Below are positions 1-6,277 of a DNA stretch of 6,332 nucleotides, one piece after another. This stretch comes from Vulcanimicrobiota bacterium (GTDB lineage: Bacteria > Vulcanimicrobiota > Vulcanimicrobiia > Vulcanimicrobiales > Vulcanimicrobiaceae), in assembly GCA_019233415.1 (NCBI GenBank), contig JAFAMK010000368.1, positions 1 through 6,332 on the forward strand, written 5' to 3'. The notes beneath the pieces are model-generated. The model saw only the letters and a list, made by a program, of their open reading frames with translations. It made no database searches and was not told where the DNA came from. Each line of letters begins with the position of its first letter. Within the stretch, counting starts at the first letter, position 1. Made by a program: the position numbers and the translations under genes.

Positions 1-264
1 CAGGCGGTCGTCGACGCGGGGACGGAGATTCTGCGCACCTGCATCGCGATGGGCGGCACGATCAGCGGCGAGCACGGGATCGGCTACGAGAAGAAAGAGA
101 CGCTCTCGCTCGTCTTCACCGCCGACGACCTCGCCGCGATGGCGAAAGTACGCGCGGTGCTCGATCCGGCGCGCGCGTTCAACCCCGACAAGATCTTCCC
201 GACCGGCGCGCTCTGCGGCGAGGTCGGCGCGCGCGGCGGCGTGCGCACGGCCGCGAGCGCGTGA
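1..264 (+). CDS. glcD: Glycolate oxidase subunit GlcD-like FAD-linked oxidase, C-terminal fragment (5' end outside window)
   Basis: The reading frame is open from base 1 and ends at TGA 262-264, giving the last 87 residues of a larger protein whose start lies upstream. The fragment carries GGTISGEHGIGYEKK (fragment residues 18-32). This is the conserved glycine, glutamate and histidine stretch of the FAD-oxidase C-terminal domain (PF02913) in GlcD and D-lactate dehydrogenases. It is followed by the usual closing segment LDPARAFNPDKIFP. In the family, GlcD is the FAD-bearing catalytic subunit that oxidises glycolate to glyoxylate together with GlcE and the Fe-S subunit GlcF. A stand-alone D-lactate or other 2-hydroxy-acid dehydrogenase would share this C-terminus. 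The GlcE-type gene that overlaps it is the main reason to prefer glycolate oxidase. About 17 residues beyond the conserved end form an Ala/Gly/Arg-rich tail of no recognised function. The substrate remains inferred. Confidence 0.88.
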   Translation, partial: QAVVDAGTEILRTCIAMGGTISGEHGIGYEKKETLSLVFTADDLAAMAKVRAVLDPARAFNPDKIFPTGALCGEVGARGGVRTAASA

Positions 265-1469
265 TCGCGATCGACACCTACGCGCTCGGCGCGCTGCAGC
301 CGGCGCGCGTCGTCGAGCCGGCCGACGCGCAGGAAGTCGCGGCAGCGCTGCGTGCGGCGGCGGATGCGGGCGAGGCGATCGTCGTGCATGGCGGCGGGAC
401 GCTGCAGCGCGCCGCGAACGCGCCGGCGCGCTACGACGTCGCACTCGATGTGCGGCGGCTCGATGCGGTGCACGCGTACGATCCACACGACCTCACGCTC
501 GGCGCCGGTGCGGGGATGACCGTTGCCGCGCTCGACGACGTGCTCGCGCGCAACCGGCAGTTCGTTCCGCTCGACGCGCCGCGCGCGGCGCGGGCGACGG
601 TTGGCGGAACGCTCGCCGCCGGCTGGGCCGGGCCGCGCCGCGCGGCGTACGGCCGACCGCGCGACCTGCTGATCGGCGCGACGGTCGCGCTCGCCGACGG
701 TAGCCTCGCGTCGAGCGGCGGGATGGTCGTGAAGAACGTGACGGGCTACGACATGGGCAAGCTCTACGTCGGCTCGCACGGCACGCTCGGCACGCTGGTG
801 CGCGCGAACTTCAAGGTGCTGCCCGCGCCGCCGGCGCGCCGGCTCGCGGTCGCGCCGTTCGACGACGATTTGCGCGAGCGCACGGTCGCGCACGCGAGCG
901 GGCTCGCGCTCGAACCGGTCGCGCTGCTCGCGCTCGACGGCTTTCGCGAGGCGCCGGGCGGCGAACGGCCGCGGCTCGTCGCACTGCTCGAAGGCTCCGA
1001 CGCGCTCGTCGAGCGCGCCACGCGCGAGCTGCGCTCGGCGCTCGGTGCAGCCGGCGTCGCCGAGACGTGGCTGCTCGACGGTGACGACGCCACGCGCGCA
1101 TTTCAAGACCTGCTCGATGCGTACGTCGCGCTCGACGGCGAACGGTCGCTGACGTTCATCGCGCGCGGCCGGCCAGCGGATGCGGCGTCGCGCGCGCAGC
1201 GCGTGCGCGGCGCGGTCCGCGGTGCGGAGACGATCGCCGACCTGCGCACCGGCGACGTCGTCGTGCGCGTGCGCGCCCGCGACGAAGCGCCGGTCGAGCT
1301 CGCCGTACGCGACGTGCTGGGTCACGCGACGCTGCTCGCGGCCGGCACGGCGGTGCAGGCCGACGCGTGGGGCGAGCCGCCCGCGACGCTCGCGACGATG
1401 CGCGCGCTCAAGGCCGCGTTCGATCCCCACGGCACGCTCGCGCCCGGACGGTTCGTCGGTGGCATCTAA
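261..1469 (+). CDS. glcE: Glycolate oxidase FAD-binding subunit GlcE-like
   Basis: This 402-aa protein starts at GTG 261, which overlaps the upstream stop in a GTGA arrangement, so translation is probably coupled to glcD. Residues ~15-190 form a PCMH/FAD_binding_4-type domain. They include VVHGGGT at 41-47, which fits the usual glycine-rich FAD pyrophosphate loop. TVGGTLAAG lies at 113-121. MVVKNVTGYDMGKL lies at 155-168 and closely matches the GG-VVKNV-GYD-KL signature typical of GlcE. The C-terminal part is less conserved and ends in the common family closing pattern FDPHGTLAPGRF. GlcE is a second flavin subunit of glycolate oxidase, needed with GlcD and GlcF for electron transfer from glycolate to the membrane electron carriers. 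E. coli GlcE is about 350 aa, so this one is somewhat longer. No signal peptide or membrane segment is visible. The downstream gene begins inside the last codons. Assignment to the GlcE family is firm. The physiological substrate is inferred. Confidence 0.9.
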   Translation: MIAIDTYALGALQPARVVEPADAQEVAAALRAAADAGEAIVVHGGGTLQRAANAPARYDVALDVRRLDAVHAYDPHDLTLGAGAGMTVAALDDVLARNRQFVPLDAPRAARATVGGTLAAGWAGPRRAAYGRPRDLLIGATVALADGSLASSGGMVVKNVTGYDMGKLYVGSHGTLGTLVRANFKVLPAPPARRLAVAPFDDDLRERTVAHASGLALEPVALLALDGFREAPGGERPRLVALLEGSDALVERATRELRSALGAAGVAETWLLDGDDATRAFQDLLDAYVALDGERSLTFIARGRPADAASRAQRVRGAVRGAETIADLRTGDVVVRVRARDEAPVELAVRDVLGHATLLAAGTAVQADAWGEPPATLATMRALKAAFDPHGTLAPGRFVGGI

Positions 1470-2571
1470 GCTCCCGAACCTGCTTGCCGTCCCCGACGCG
1501 CTGTGGCACGACGTGCGCGCGACGCTGCGCGTCGTCTTCAGCCGCCCGAGCCGGCTGCGCCGCTTCGCCGCGCTCGGCCCGCGCGGGTGGTTCGCCACCG
1601 CGCGCTTCGTCGTGCGCGTGATCCCGCGCGCCGGCCGCGAGCTGGCGACGATACGCACGCGCGCGGCGTGCATCCCCGACCCGGCGCTGCGCGAACAGGC
1701 GCTCGCGTCGATCGACGGCAAGGCGTATCACGTCCACGGCGGCTGCATCCTCGCGACGTTCATGCGCGGCGAGTCCGCGCGCCGCTATGTCGCAGCCGTT
1801 GCGGCGCTCGAGACGATCTACGACTATCTCGACAACCTCTGTGACCGGCTTCCCGGCGTGTCGCAGCGCGCGTTCGCCTCGCTGCACGAAGCGTTGATCG
1901 ACGCGCTCGACGACCGCCGCACGCCCGGCGACTACTACCGCGACGGCCCGCACGGTGACGACGGCGGCTACCTGCGCTCGCTCGTCGATTCGGCGCGCGC
2001 CGAGCTGCACACGTTTCCCAACTACCCCGCGGTGCGCGAAGAACTGGCCGAGGTCGCGCGCTTCTACGCCGAGCTGCAGGTGCTCAAGCACGGTCCGCCC
2101 GGCGCGCGCGAGCGCGCCTGCGACGCATGGTACGTGCGCAACCGCGAGCGCTTTCCGGGCCTCGCATGGTGGGAGTTCGCGGCCGCGTGCGGCTCGTCGC
2201 TGCCGGTGTTCGCGCTGCTCGCGCTCGCCTCGCGCGAGCGGCTCGCACCCGGCGAGATCGAGGCGACGTTCGCCGCCTACTTCCCCGGCGTCTCGGCGAT
2301 CCACATCCTGCTCGACTACTTCATCGACCAGGCCGAAGACCGCGAGCACGGCGAGCTGAACTTCGTCGCCTGCTACGCGTCGAGCGCGGAGGCCGTCGCG
2401 CGGCTGCGCCGGCTCGTCGCGACGACCCTCGCGCGTGTGCGCGGGCTCGCCGGCGCCGCGCACCACCGCTTCCTGGTCGAGGCGATGTGCGTTTTCTACC
2501 TGACGCACCCGAAGGTGTTCGAGCAGCGCCTCGACGACGAGAGCGCCGCGCTGCTCAGCGCGCTCGGCTAA
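1459..2571 (+). CDS. DUF2600 / YtpB-like tetraprenyl-beta-curcumene synthase family protein (class IB terpene synthase)
   Basis: The product is 370 aa, close to the roughly 367 aa of Bacillus subtilis YtpB. It is assigned to DUF2600 (PF10776). Two acidic motifs typical of the family are visible. DYLDNLCDR has D122, D125 and D129, and DYFIDQAEDREHGELNF has D286, D290, E293 and D294. They fit Mg-diphosphate binding sites of a head-type prenyl-diphosphate cyclase. Other family-like stretches are IPDPALREQALASID before residue 100 and GGCILATFMRGES just after it. YtpB turns C35 heptaprenyl diphosphate into tetraprenyl-beta-curcumene, a precursor of sesquarterpenes. Which chain length is used here is unknown. 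The protein has no signal peptide and is probably cytosolic. GTG 1459 was chosen because the next in-frame ATG falls after conserved sequence, and a weak GGACGG lies 7 nt upstream. The start lies inside glcE, with 11 nt shared, so co-translation is likely. No terpene or isoprenoid gene neighbours are seen. Confidence 0.87.
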   Translation: MASKLPNLLAVPDALWHDVRATLRVVFSRPSRLRRFAALGPRGWFATARFVVRVIPRAGRELATIRTRAACIPDPALREQALASIDGKAYHVHGGCILATFMRGESARRYVAAVAALETIYDYLDNLCDRLPGVSQRAFASLHEALIDALDDRRTPGDYYRDGPHGDDGGYLRSLVDSARAELHTFPNYPAVREELAEVARFYAELQVLKHGPPGARERACDAWYVRNRERFPGLAWWEFAAACGSSLPVFALLALASRERLAPGEIEATFAAYFPGVSAIHILLDYFIDQAEDREHGELNFVACYASSAEAVARLRRLVATTLARVRGLAGAAHHRFLVEAMCVFYLTHPKVFEQRLDDESAALLSALG

Positions 2572-2581
2572 CCGCCCCAGC

Positions 2582-2608
2582 CCCGTCACCCTGAGCCTGT
2601 CGAAGGGC
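2582..2608 (+). repeat. 27-nt dispersed intergenic repeat, copy 1
   Basis: The unit begins 11 nt after the stop of the DUF2600 gene. It matches a second copy at 6195-6221 in the same orientation at 25 of 27 positions, and both differences are C-to-T. The core reads CCCTGAGCCTGTCGAAGGG. Closely similar short sequences are known to be scattered between genes in many GC-rich bacterial genomes. That resemblance is from memory and was not searched. This copy is followed by a degenerate inverted partner, which turns it into a longer stem-loop. Confidence 0.75.
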
Positions 2609-2639
2609 GGGGGACAGGTCGATACTCCAAGGGTGACGG
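2583..2639. repeat. Imperfect inverted repeat / predicted stem-loop spanning the gene junction
   Basis: Three consecutive blocks of repeat copy 1 are complementary, in reverse order, to three downstream blocks. They are CCGTCACCCT 2583-2592 with AGGGTGACGG 2630-2639, GAG 2593-2595 with CTC 2625-2627, and CCTGTC 2596-2601 with GACAGG 2613-2618. This gives 19 potential base pairs, two bulges on the 3' side (6 and 2 nt) and an 11-nt loop. It looks like a unit plus a decayed inverted second unit carrying 8 extra bases. The 3' arm covers the AAGGG at 2629-2633 and GTG codons at 2633 and 2639, just before the peptidase ATG at 2645. The structure could therefore limit ribosome access or contribute to transcript ending after the upstream operon. 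No T-run follows, so a classical intrinsic terminator is not supported. The function is inferred. Confidence 0.6.
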
Positions 2640-2644
2640 TGCAG

Positions 2645-4618
2645 ATGGTCAGGCCGGTGGGGCTCGTTCTCGCGGCGTCGCTGCTGCTGGCGGCGGGGCC
2701 GCCGGCCGGGCCGATGCTCGGGTTCGGGCCGCTCTCGGCCGCGCGCGAGCGCGTGAACGAGGGGCTCTTCCTCGACCTGCCCAGCGCCCAGGGCGCGCTC
2801 GACCACCTGGACACCCTCGGCGCGCGGCCGCACTACGACGGGACCCGCGCCGACCGCGCGATTGCCGAGTACGCGCGCGACCGGCTCGCCGAGTACGGCT
2901 TCGACGCGCGGATCGAGCCGTTCCAGACCGAGGTCCAGACCCCGTACAAGCTCGTCCTCGAGCTGTACGCGGACGGGCAAGTCTACCGGCCGCGCGACGG
3001 CTTCCACAAAGCGCACGGGACGCCGGGGATCGGCCTCGATCTGCGCGAAAGCGGCGACCCGCGCGACCCGGCGACGCTCGACCCGGCGGTCGGCCTGCCG
3101 TTCAACGCCGGCTCCGGCGACGGGAACCTGAACGCGCCGCTCGTCTACGCGAACCGCGGCCTCCCCGGCGACTTCGCGGCGCTGCGCGGCGCGCGCGTCG
3201 ACGTGCGCGGCGCGGTCGTTCTCATCCGCTACGGCGCGGCGTACCGCGGCCAGCTCGCGCACAACGCGCAGGACGCGGGCGCGGCCGGCGTCGTCTTCTA
3301 TAACGACCCGGCCGACGACGGCTACGCGCGCGGCGCGACGATCCCGGCCGGCCCGTGGCGGCCGACGCAGTCGGTCCAGCGCGGTTCGCTCGGCCCCGGC
3401 ATCCACATCCCCGTCCTGCCGACCAGCGCCGACAACGCGCGCATCCTGCTGCGCGCGCTCCACGGCGCAGCCGGACCGGCCGGCTGGGCCGGCGCGCTCG
3501 ACGCGCCCTACCCGGTCGGAAAGGGCCCCGCGGTCGTCCACCTGCAGGTCATCATGAACCACCGCACGGCGACGCTGTGGAACACGGTCGGCGTCCTGCA
3601 CGGGACGCTGCCGACCGAGAGCGTCGTCGTCGGCGCACACCGCGACGCGTGGGTCTACGGCGTCGGCGACAACGGCGCCGGAACGAGCACGCTGCTCGAA
3701 ACCGCGCGCGGCCTCGGCTATTTGGCGCGCAGCGGCTGGCGCCCGCGCCGCACGATCGTCGTCGCGCTCTGGGACGGCGAAGAGATCGGCCTGCGCGGTT
3801 CGTCCGCGTACGCGCTTGCGCACGCCGCGGAGCTGCGGCGCGGCTGCGTCGCGTACGTCAACGCCGACGAGAACGTCACCGGCCCGACGTTCGGAACCGC
3901 CGCCGTCGGCGCGCTCGCGCCGGCGATCGTCGACGCGACCCGCGCCGTCAGCGATCCGGCGCGCGACGTGTCGACGCTGCACGACCGCTGGAGCGCGCAG
4001 CCGCACGGCATCGACGTCCGCACGGTCGGCGGCGGCAGCGATCACGAAGCGTTCCTGTTCGGGTTCGGCACGCCGGTCGCCGAAATCGGCTTCAACGGAC
4101 CGTTCGGCCCGTATCATTCGGGCTACGACACCGTGCTGTACGCGAGCACGTTCAGCGATCCCGGACTCGTGCTGCACCGCACCGCGGCGCAGCTGTTCGG
4201 GATCGTCGCGATGCGGCTCGCCGATGCGGACGCCGTGCCGTACAGCTTCGCGGCGTACGTGCCCGTGCTGCAGTCGGGCTTCGTACAGCTGCAGGAGCGC
4301 GCGCAGCGCGACGGGCGCACCCTCGACCTGAGCGCGCTGCGCGGCGCGATCGACCGCTTCGCCGCCGCCGCACGCCGTACCGACGACGGGCTCGTCTACG
4401 GCGCCGGCCCCGGAACCGAACGCGCGCTCATGGTCGCGCAGACGATCGACGGGCTCGCCTACGGCGCGGACGGCTACGCGAGCCTGTCCTTCCCGCAGCT
4501 CGCGAAGGCCTACGCGACGAGCGACGCGACCGCGTTCGCCGCCGCGCTGGACGACACGCGGGCGTCGCTCGACCGCGCGACCGCCGCGCTCAACGGCGTG
4601 CCGGCAGCGCCCGGATGA
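2645..4618 (+). CDS. Secreted M28-family zinc peptidase, glutamate carboxypeptidase II-like
   Basis: The product is 657 aa from ATG 2645. In-frame GTG codons at 2633 and 2639 are alternative starts, and AAGGG 2629-2633 could serve GTG 2639 or, at longer spacing, the ATG. ATG is preferred because MVRPVGLVLAASLLLAAG looks like a signal peptide, with cleavage near residue 18. A PA-like domain (about 165-290, with AHNAQDAGAAGVVFYNDPAD) precedes the M28 catalytic domain (about 315-510). A TFR-dimerisation-like domain follows (about 530-650). The expected zinc ligands are all present: H332 (AHRDAW), D342 (VGDNGAG), E380 (DGEE), D408 (VNADEN) and H491 (YHSGYDT). E379 is the catalytic base. The spacings H332-D342, H332-E379 and H332-D408 equal those recalled for human GCPII. 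The family removes residues from peptides outside the cytoplasm. Apparent changes at glutamate-pocket positions make the exact substrate uncertain. The stop overlaps the next start (ATGA). Confidence 0.9.
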   Translation: MVRPVGLVLAASLLLAAGPPAGPMLGFGPLSAARERVNEGLFLDLPSAQGALDHLDTLGARPHYDGTRADRAIAEYARDRLAEYGFDARIEPFQTEVQTPYKLVLELYADGQVYRPRDGFHKAHGTPGIGLDLRESGDPRDPATLDPAVGLPFNAGSGDGNLNAPLVYANRGLPGDFAALRGARVDVRGAVVLIRYGAAYRGQLAHNAQDAGAAGVVFYNDPADDGYARGATIPAGPWRPTQSVQRGSLGPGIHIPVLPTSADNARILLRALHGAAGPAGWAGALDAPYPVGKGPAVVHLQVIMNHRTATLWNTVGVLHGTLPTESVVVGAHRDAWVYGVGDNGAGTSTLLETARGLGYLARSGWRPRRTIVVALWDGEEIGLRGSSAYALAHAAELRRGCVAYVNADENVTGPTFGTAAVGALAPAIVDATRAVSDPARDVSTLHDRWSAQPHGIDVRTVGGGSDHEAFLFGFGTPVAEIGFNGPFGPYHSGYDTVLYASTFSDPGLVLHRTAAQLFGIVAMRLADADAVPYSFAAYVPVLQSGFVQLQERAQRDGRTLDLSALRGAIDRFAAAARRTDDGLVYGAGPGTERALMVAQTIDGLAYGADGYASLSFPQLAKAYATSDATAFAAALDDTRASLDRATAALNGVPAAPG

Positions 4619-5331
4619 TCGCTGCCGCTCCGCCGGCGATCGTCGTCCAGGCCACGCCGGCGCCCACGCCGCTCGCGACGCCGATCGCGGTACCGCCGTG
4701 GATCGCCGCGCCCCGCCCGGCCGACGCGTGGCTCGCCCGGCACGACGGCTTCGTCGCGCGCGCGCAGGCGGCGAAGCAGTTCGACGTGCTGTTCCTGGGC
4801 GATTCGATCACCGATTTGTTCGCGACGCGCGGCGCCGATGCGTGGAACCGCGAGATCGCGCCGTTCGGCGACGTCGTCGACTTCGGCATCTCCGGGGACC
4901 GCACGCAGATGCTGCTCTGGCGCGTGCAGCACGGCGAGCTGGACGGCGCCCGGGCGCGTGCGATCGTGCTGATGATCGGGACGAACAACCTCGCGTCGGC
5001 GAGCGCGGACGACGTCGCGCGCGGCGTCGCGGCGATCGTCGCAACGATCCGTGCGAAGCAGCCGCAAGCGGTCGTCATCCTGCTCGCGCTGTTGCCGCGC
5101 GGAAACCCCGGCGACGCGGCGCGCGTGAAGGTCGCCGCCGTCAACGCGCAGATCGTCAAGCTCGCCGACGGCACGCACGTGCGCTGGCTCGACTTCGGCG
5201 CGCAATACCTCGACGCCGACGGCACGATCCCGCCGGCGCTGATGCCGGACAAGCTGCACCCCTCAGCCGCCGGCTACGACATCTGGGCGACCGCCCTGCG
5301 GCCCGTCCTGCGCGACGCGCTCGCGAAGTAG
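4615..5331 (+). CDS. GDSL/SGNH-family esterase, PAF-acetylhydrolase Ib-like
   Basis: The product is 238 aa, starting at ATG 4615, whose last two bases lie in the TGA of the preceding peptidase gene. This ATGA overlap suggests translational coupling. The SGNH blocks are in order: FLGDSIT with nucleophile S64, FGISGDRT with oxyanion glycine G94, GTNN with N124, and DKLHPS with D212 and H215. Residues LLWRVQHGELDG after block II resemble the LWRL-NGEL stretch of the PAF-acetylhydrolase Ib catalytic subunits. The family hydrolyses acyl or acetyl esters on lipids, sugars or other small substrates, so the true substrate cannot be named. The first ~35 residues are rich in Ala and Pro (MIAAAPPAIVVQATPAPTP) and lack a positively charged start, so export is possible but not clear. 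The frame stays open far upstream, but that region overlaps the peptidase gene and no better start is seen. Co-expression with the exported peptidase hints at a shared role in degrading external compounds. Confidence 0.9.
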   Translation: MIAAAPPAIVVQATPAPTPLATPIAVPPWIAAPRPADAWLARHDGFVARAQAAKQFDVLFLGDSITDLFATRGADAWNREIAPFGDVVDFGISGDRTQMLLWRVQHGELDGARARAIVLMIGTNNLASASADDVARGVAAIVATIRAKQPQAVVILLALLPRGNPGDAARVKVAAVNAQIVKLADGTHVRWLDFGAQYLDADGTIPPALMPDKLHPSAAGYDIWATALRPVLRDALAK

Positions 5332-5342
5332 AACCGCGCGCC

Positions 5343-5349
5343 GGGGAAG
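5343..5349 (+). promoter_or_regulatory. Probable ribosome binding site for the epimerase gene
   Basis: A GGGGAAG purine run lies 9 nt before ATG 5359, in the 27-nt gap after the esterase stop. It supports that ATG as the start and is the most Shine-Dalgarno-like spacer in the window. No separate promoter is recognised in the gap, so the gene may be read through from the two genes before it. Confidence 0.5.
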
Positions 5350-5358
5350 ATACCGGCG

Positions 5359-6207
5359 ATGCGTGTGACACTGCTCGGAGGGAGCGGGTTCATCGGCCGG
5401 CATCTCGCCGCGGCGCTCCGCGCACGCGGTGACGAGCCGGTCGCGGCCAGCCTGCGCGACCCCGACCACGCCGCCGCGACGAGCGCCGGAAGCGATGCGG
5501 TCGTCAACCTCACCGGCGCGCCGGTCGCCGTCCGCTGGACGGCCGCCGCGAAGCGCACGATGTGGACCTCGCGGGTCGACGCGGCCCGCGCCTACCTGGA
5601 CGCGCTGACACGCGTTGAGCCGCGCCCGGCGGTCTACGTCAGCGCCTCGGCGGTCGGCTACTACGGAACGAACCGCACCGCGACGTTCACCGAGACGAGC
5701 CCGCCGGGTGACGACTATCTCGCGCGGCTCTGCGTCGCGTGGGAAGCCGAGGCCGACCGCGCCGCGGCGCTCGGGATGCGCGTCGCGAAGGTCCGGACCG
5801 GCCTCGTGCTCGGCGCCGACGGCGGCGTTCTCGGGCGGCTGCTGCCGGTGTTCCGGCTCGGCCTCGGCGGCGTCGTGGCGAGCGGCGCGCAGTGGTACTC
5901 GTGGGTTCACGCCGACGACATAGCCGGCGTCTACCTGCACGCGCTCGACCACGTCGACGGCGTCCTGAACGCGACCGCGCCGAACCCGGTCACCAACCGC
6001 GACTTCACCCGCGCGCTCGCCCATGCGCTGCACCGCCCGGCGGTCTTCCCCGTCCCGCCCGTCGCCGCCGGCCTGCTGCTCGGCGAGGGCGCATACGTCC
6101 TCACCGAAGGCCAGCGCGTTCTCCCCGAACGCACGCTGGCAACCGGCTACACCTTCCGTCACCCCGATCTATCCGAGGCCCTCGCGGCCCTGCTCCCGTC
6201 ATCCTGA
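5359..6207 (+). CDS. TIGR01777-family NAD(P)-binding epimerase-like protein (SDR39U1/YfcH type)
   Basis: The product is 282 aa, close to the usual ~300 aa of this extended short-chain dehydrogenase-like family. The N-terminus carries the dinucleotide-binding loop GGSGFIG (residues 7-13) after a short beta strand (MRVTLL). Family hallmarks follow in order: VVNLTGAP, SASAVGYYG (95-103), the TETSPPGDDYLARLCVAWEAEA stretch, RTGLVLGADGG, WYSWVHADDIAG, NATAPNPVTN, and a C-terminal DUF1731-like segment with GQRVLPERTLATGYTFRHPDL. Members are annotated as nucleoside-diphosphate-sugar epimerases, but a defined substrate is generally lacking, so only an NAD(P)-dependent role is claimed. The protein is probably cytosolic. 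The start has a GGGGAAG motif 9 nt upstream. The final residues Pro-Ser-Ser and the stop codon are supplied by a dispersed repeat that begins at 6195, so the C-terminal tail may be a by-product of repeat insertion. Confidence 0.92.
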   Translation: MRVTLLGGSGFIGRHLAAALRARGDEPVAASLRDPDHAAATSAGSDAVVNLTGAPVAVRWTAAAKRTMWTSRVDAARAYLDALTRVEPRPAVYVSASAVGYYGTNRTATFTETSPPGDDYLARLCVAWEAEADRAAALGMRVAKVRTGLVLGADGGVLGRLLPVFRLGLGGVVASGAQWYSWVHADDIAGVYLHALDHVDGVLNATAPNPVTNRDFTRALAHALHRPAVFPVPPVAAGLLLGEGAYVLTEGQRVLPERTLATGYTFRHPDLSEALAALLPSS

Positions 6208-6221
6208 GCTTGTCGAAGGGC
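6195..6221 (+). repeat. 27-nt dispersed repeat, copy 2, overlapping a stop codon
   Basis: The unit matches copy 1 (2582-2608) at 25 of 27 positions in the same orientation. It starts inside the end of the epimerase gene and encodes its last three residues plus the TGA at 6205-6207. Unlike copy 1, no inverted partner follows it. Confidence 0.75.
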
Positions 6222-6238
6222 ATTGCTCTGACCATCCC

Positions 6239-6253
6239 CCGTAGGTGCTACGG
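6239..6253. other. Short perfect hairpin in the intergenic region
   Basis: CCGTAG at 6239-6244 and CTACGG at 6248-6253 are perfect reverse complements around a 3-nt GTG loop. It lies 31 nt after the epimerase stop and 24 nt before a possible start codon at 6278. No T-run follows. It could be part of a transcript end, a leader structure, or chance in GC-rich DNA. Confidence 0.35.
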
Positions 6254-6277
6254 CGCGGAGCCGGCGAACCGACGCCC

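Noticed and set aside
84..1721. Long open frame on the - strand (545 codons) opposite glcE
   Set aside because: The translation is Arg/Ala/Val-rich with no recognisable motifs, and it lies antisense to well-supported glcD, glcE and DUF2600 genes. Long antisense frames are expected in very GC-rich coding DNA.
2598..2626. Possible promoter with TGTCGA and GATACT spaced 17 nt apart before the peptidase gene
   Set aside because: The -35-like box matches the consensus at only 2 of 6 positions and both boxes lie within the repeat structure, so chance is as likely.
1408..2814. Long - strand open frame (468 codons) opposite the DUF2600 gene
   Set aside because: Composition is Arg-rich and repetitive, no domain is recognised, and the opposite strand carries a clear family match with conserved acidic motifs.
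2555..4177. Long - strand open frame (540 codons) opposite the M28 peptidase
   Set aside because: It is an artefact of codon bias. The + strand encodes the complete set of zinc ligands in order.
3355..4614. Upstream extension of the esterase frame through the peptidase gene
   Set aside because: The extension is Arg/Ala-rich and lies wholly within the peptidase coding region. The SGNH domain begins only after ATG 4615.
5263..6162. Long - strand open frame (299 codons) opposite the epimerase
   Set aside because: No recognisable domain and an antisense position to a strong TIGR01777-type protein.
2582..6221. The two 27-nt repeats as part of a CRISPR array or as ends of an insertion sequence
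   Set aside because: Only two copies 3.6 kb apart in the same orientation, with ordinary unrelated genes between them, no transposase and no spacer-repeat periodicity.
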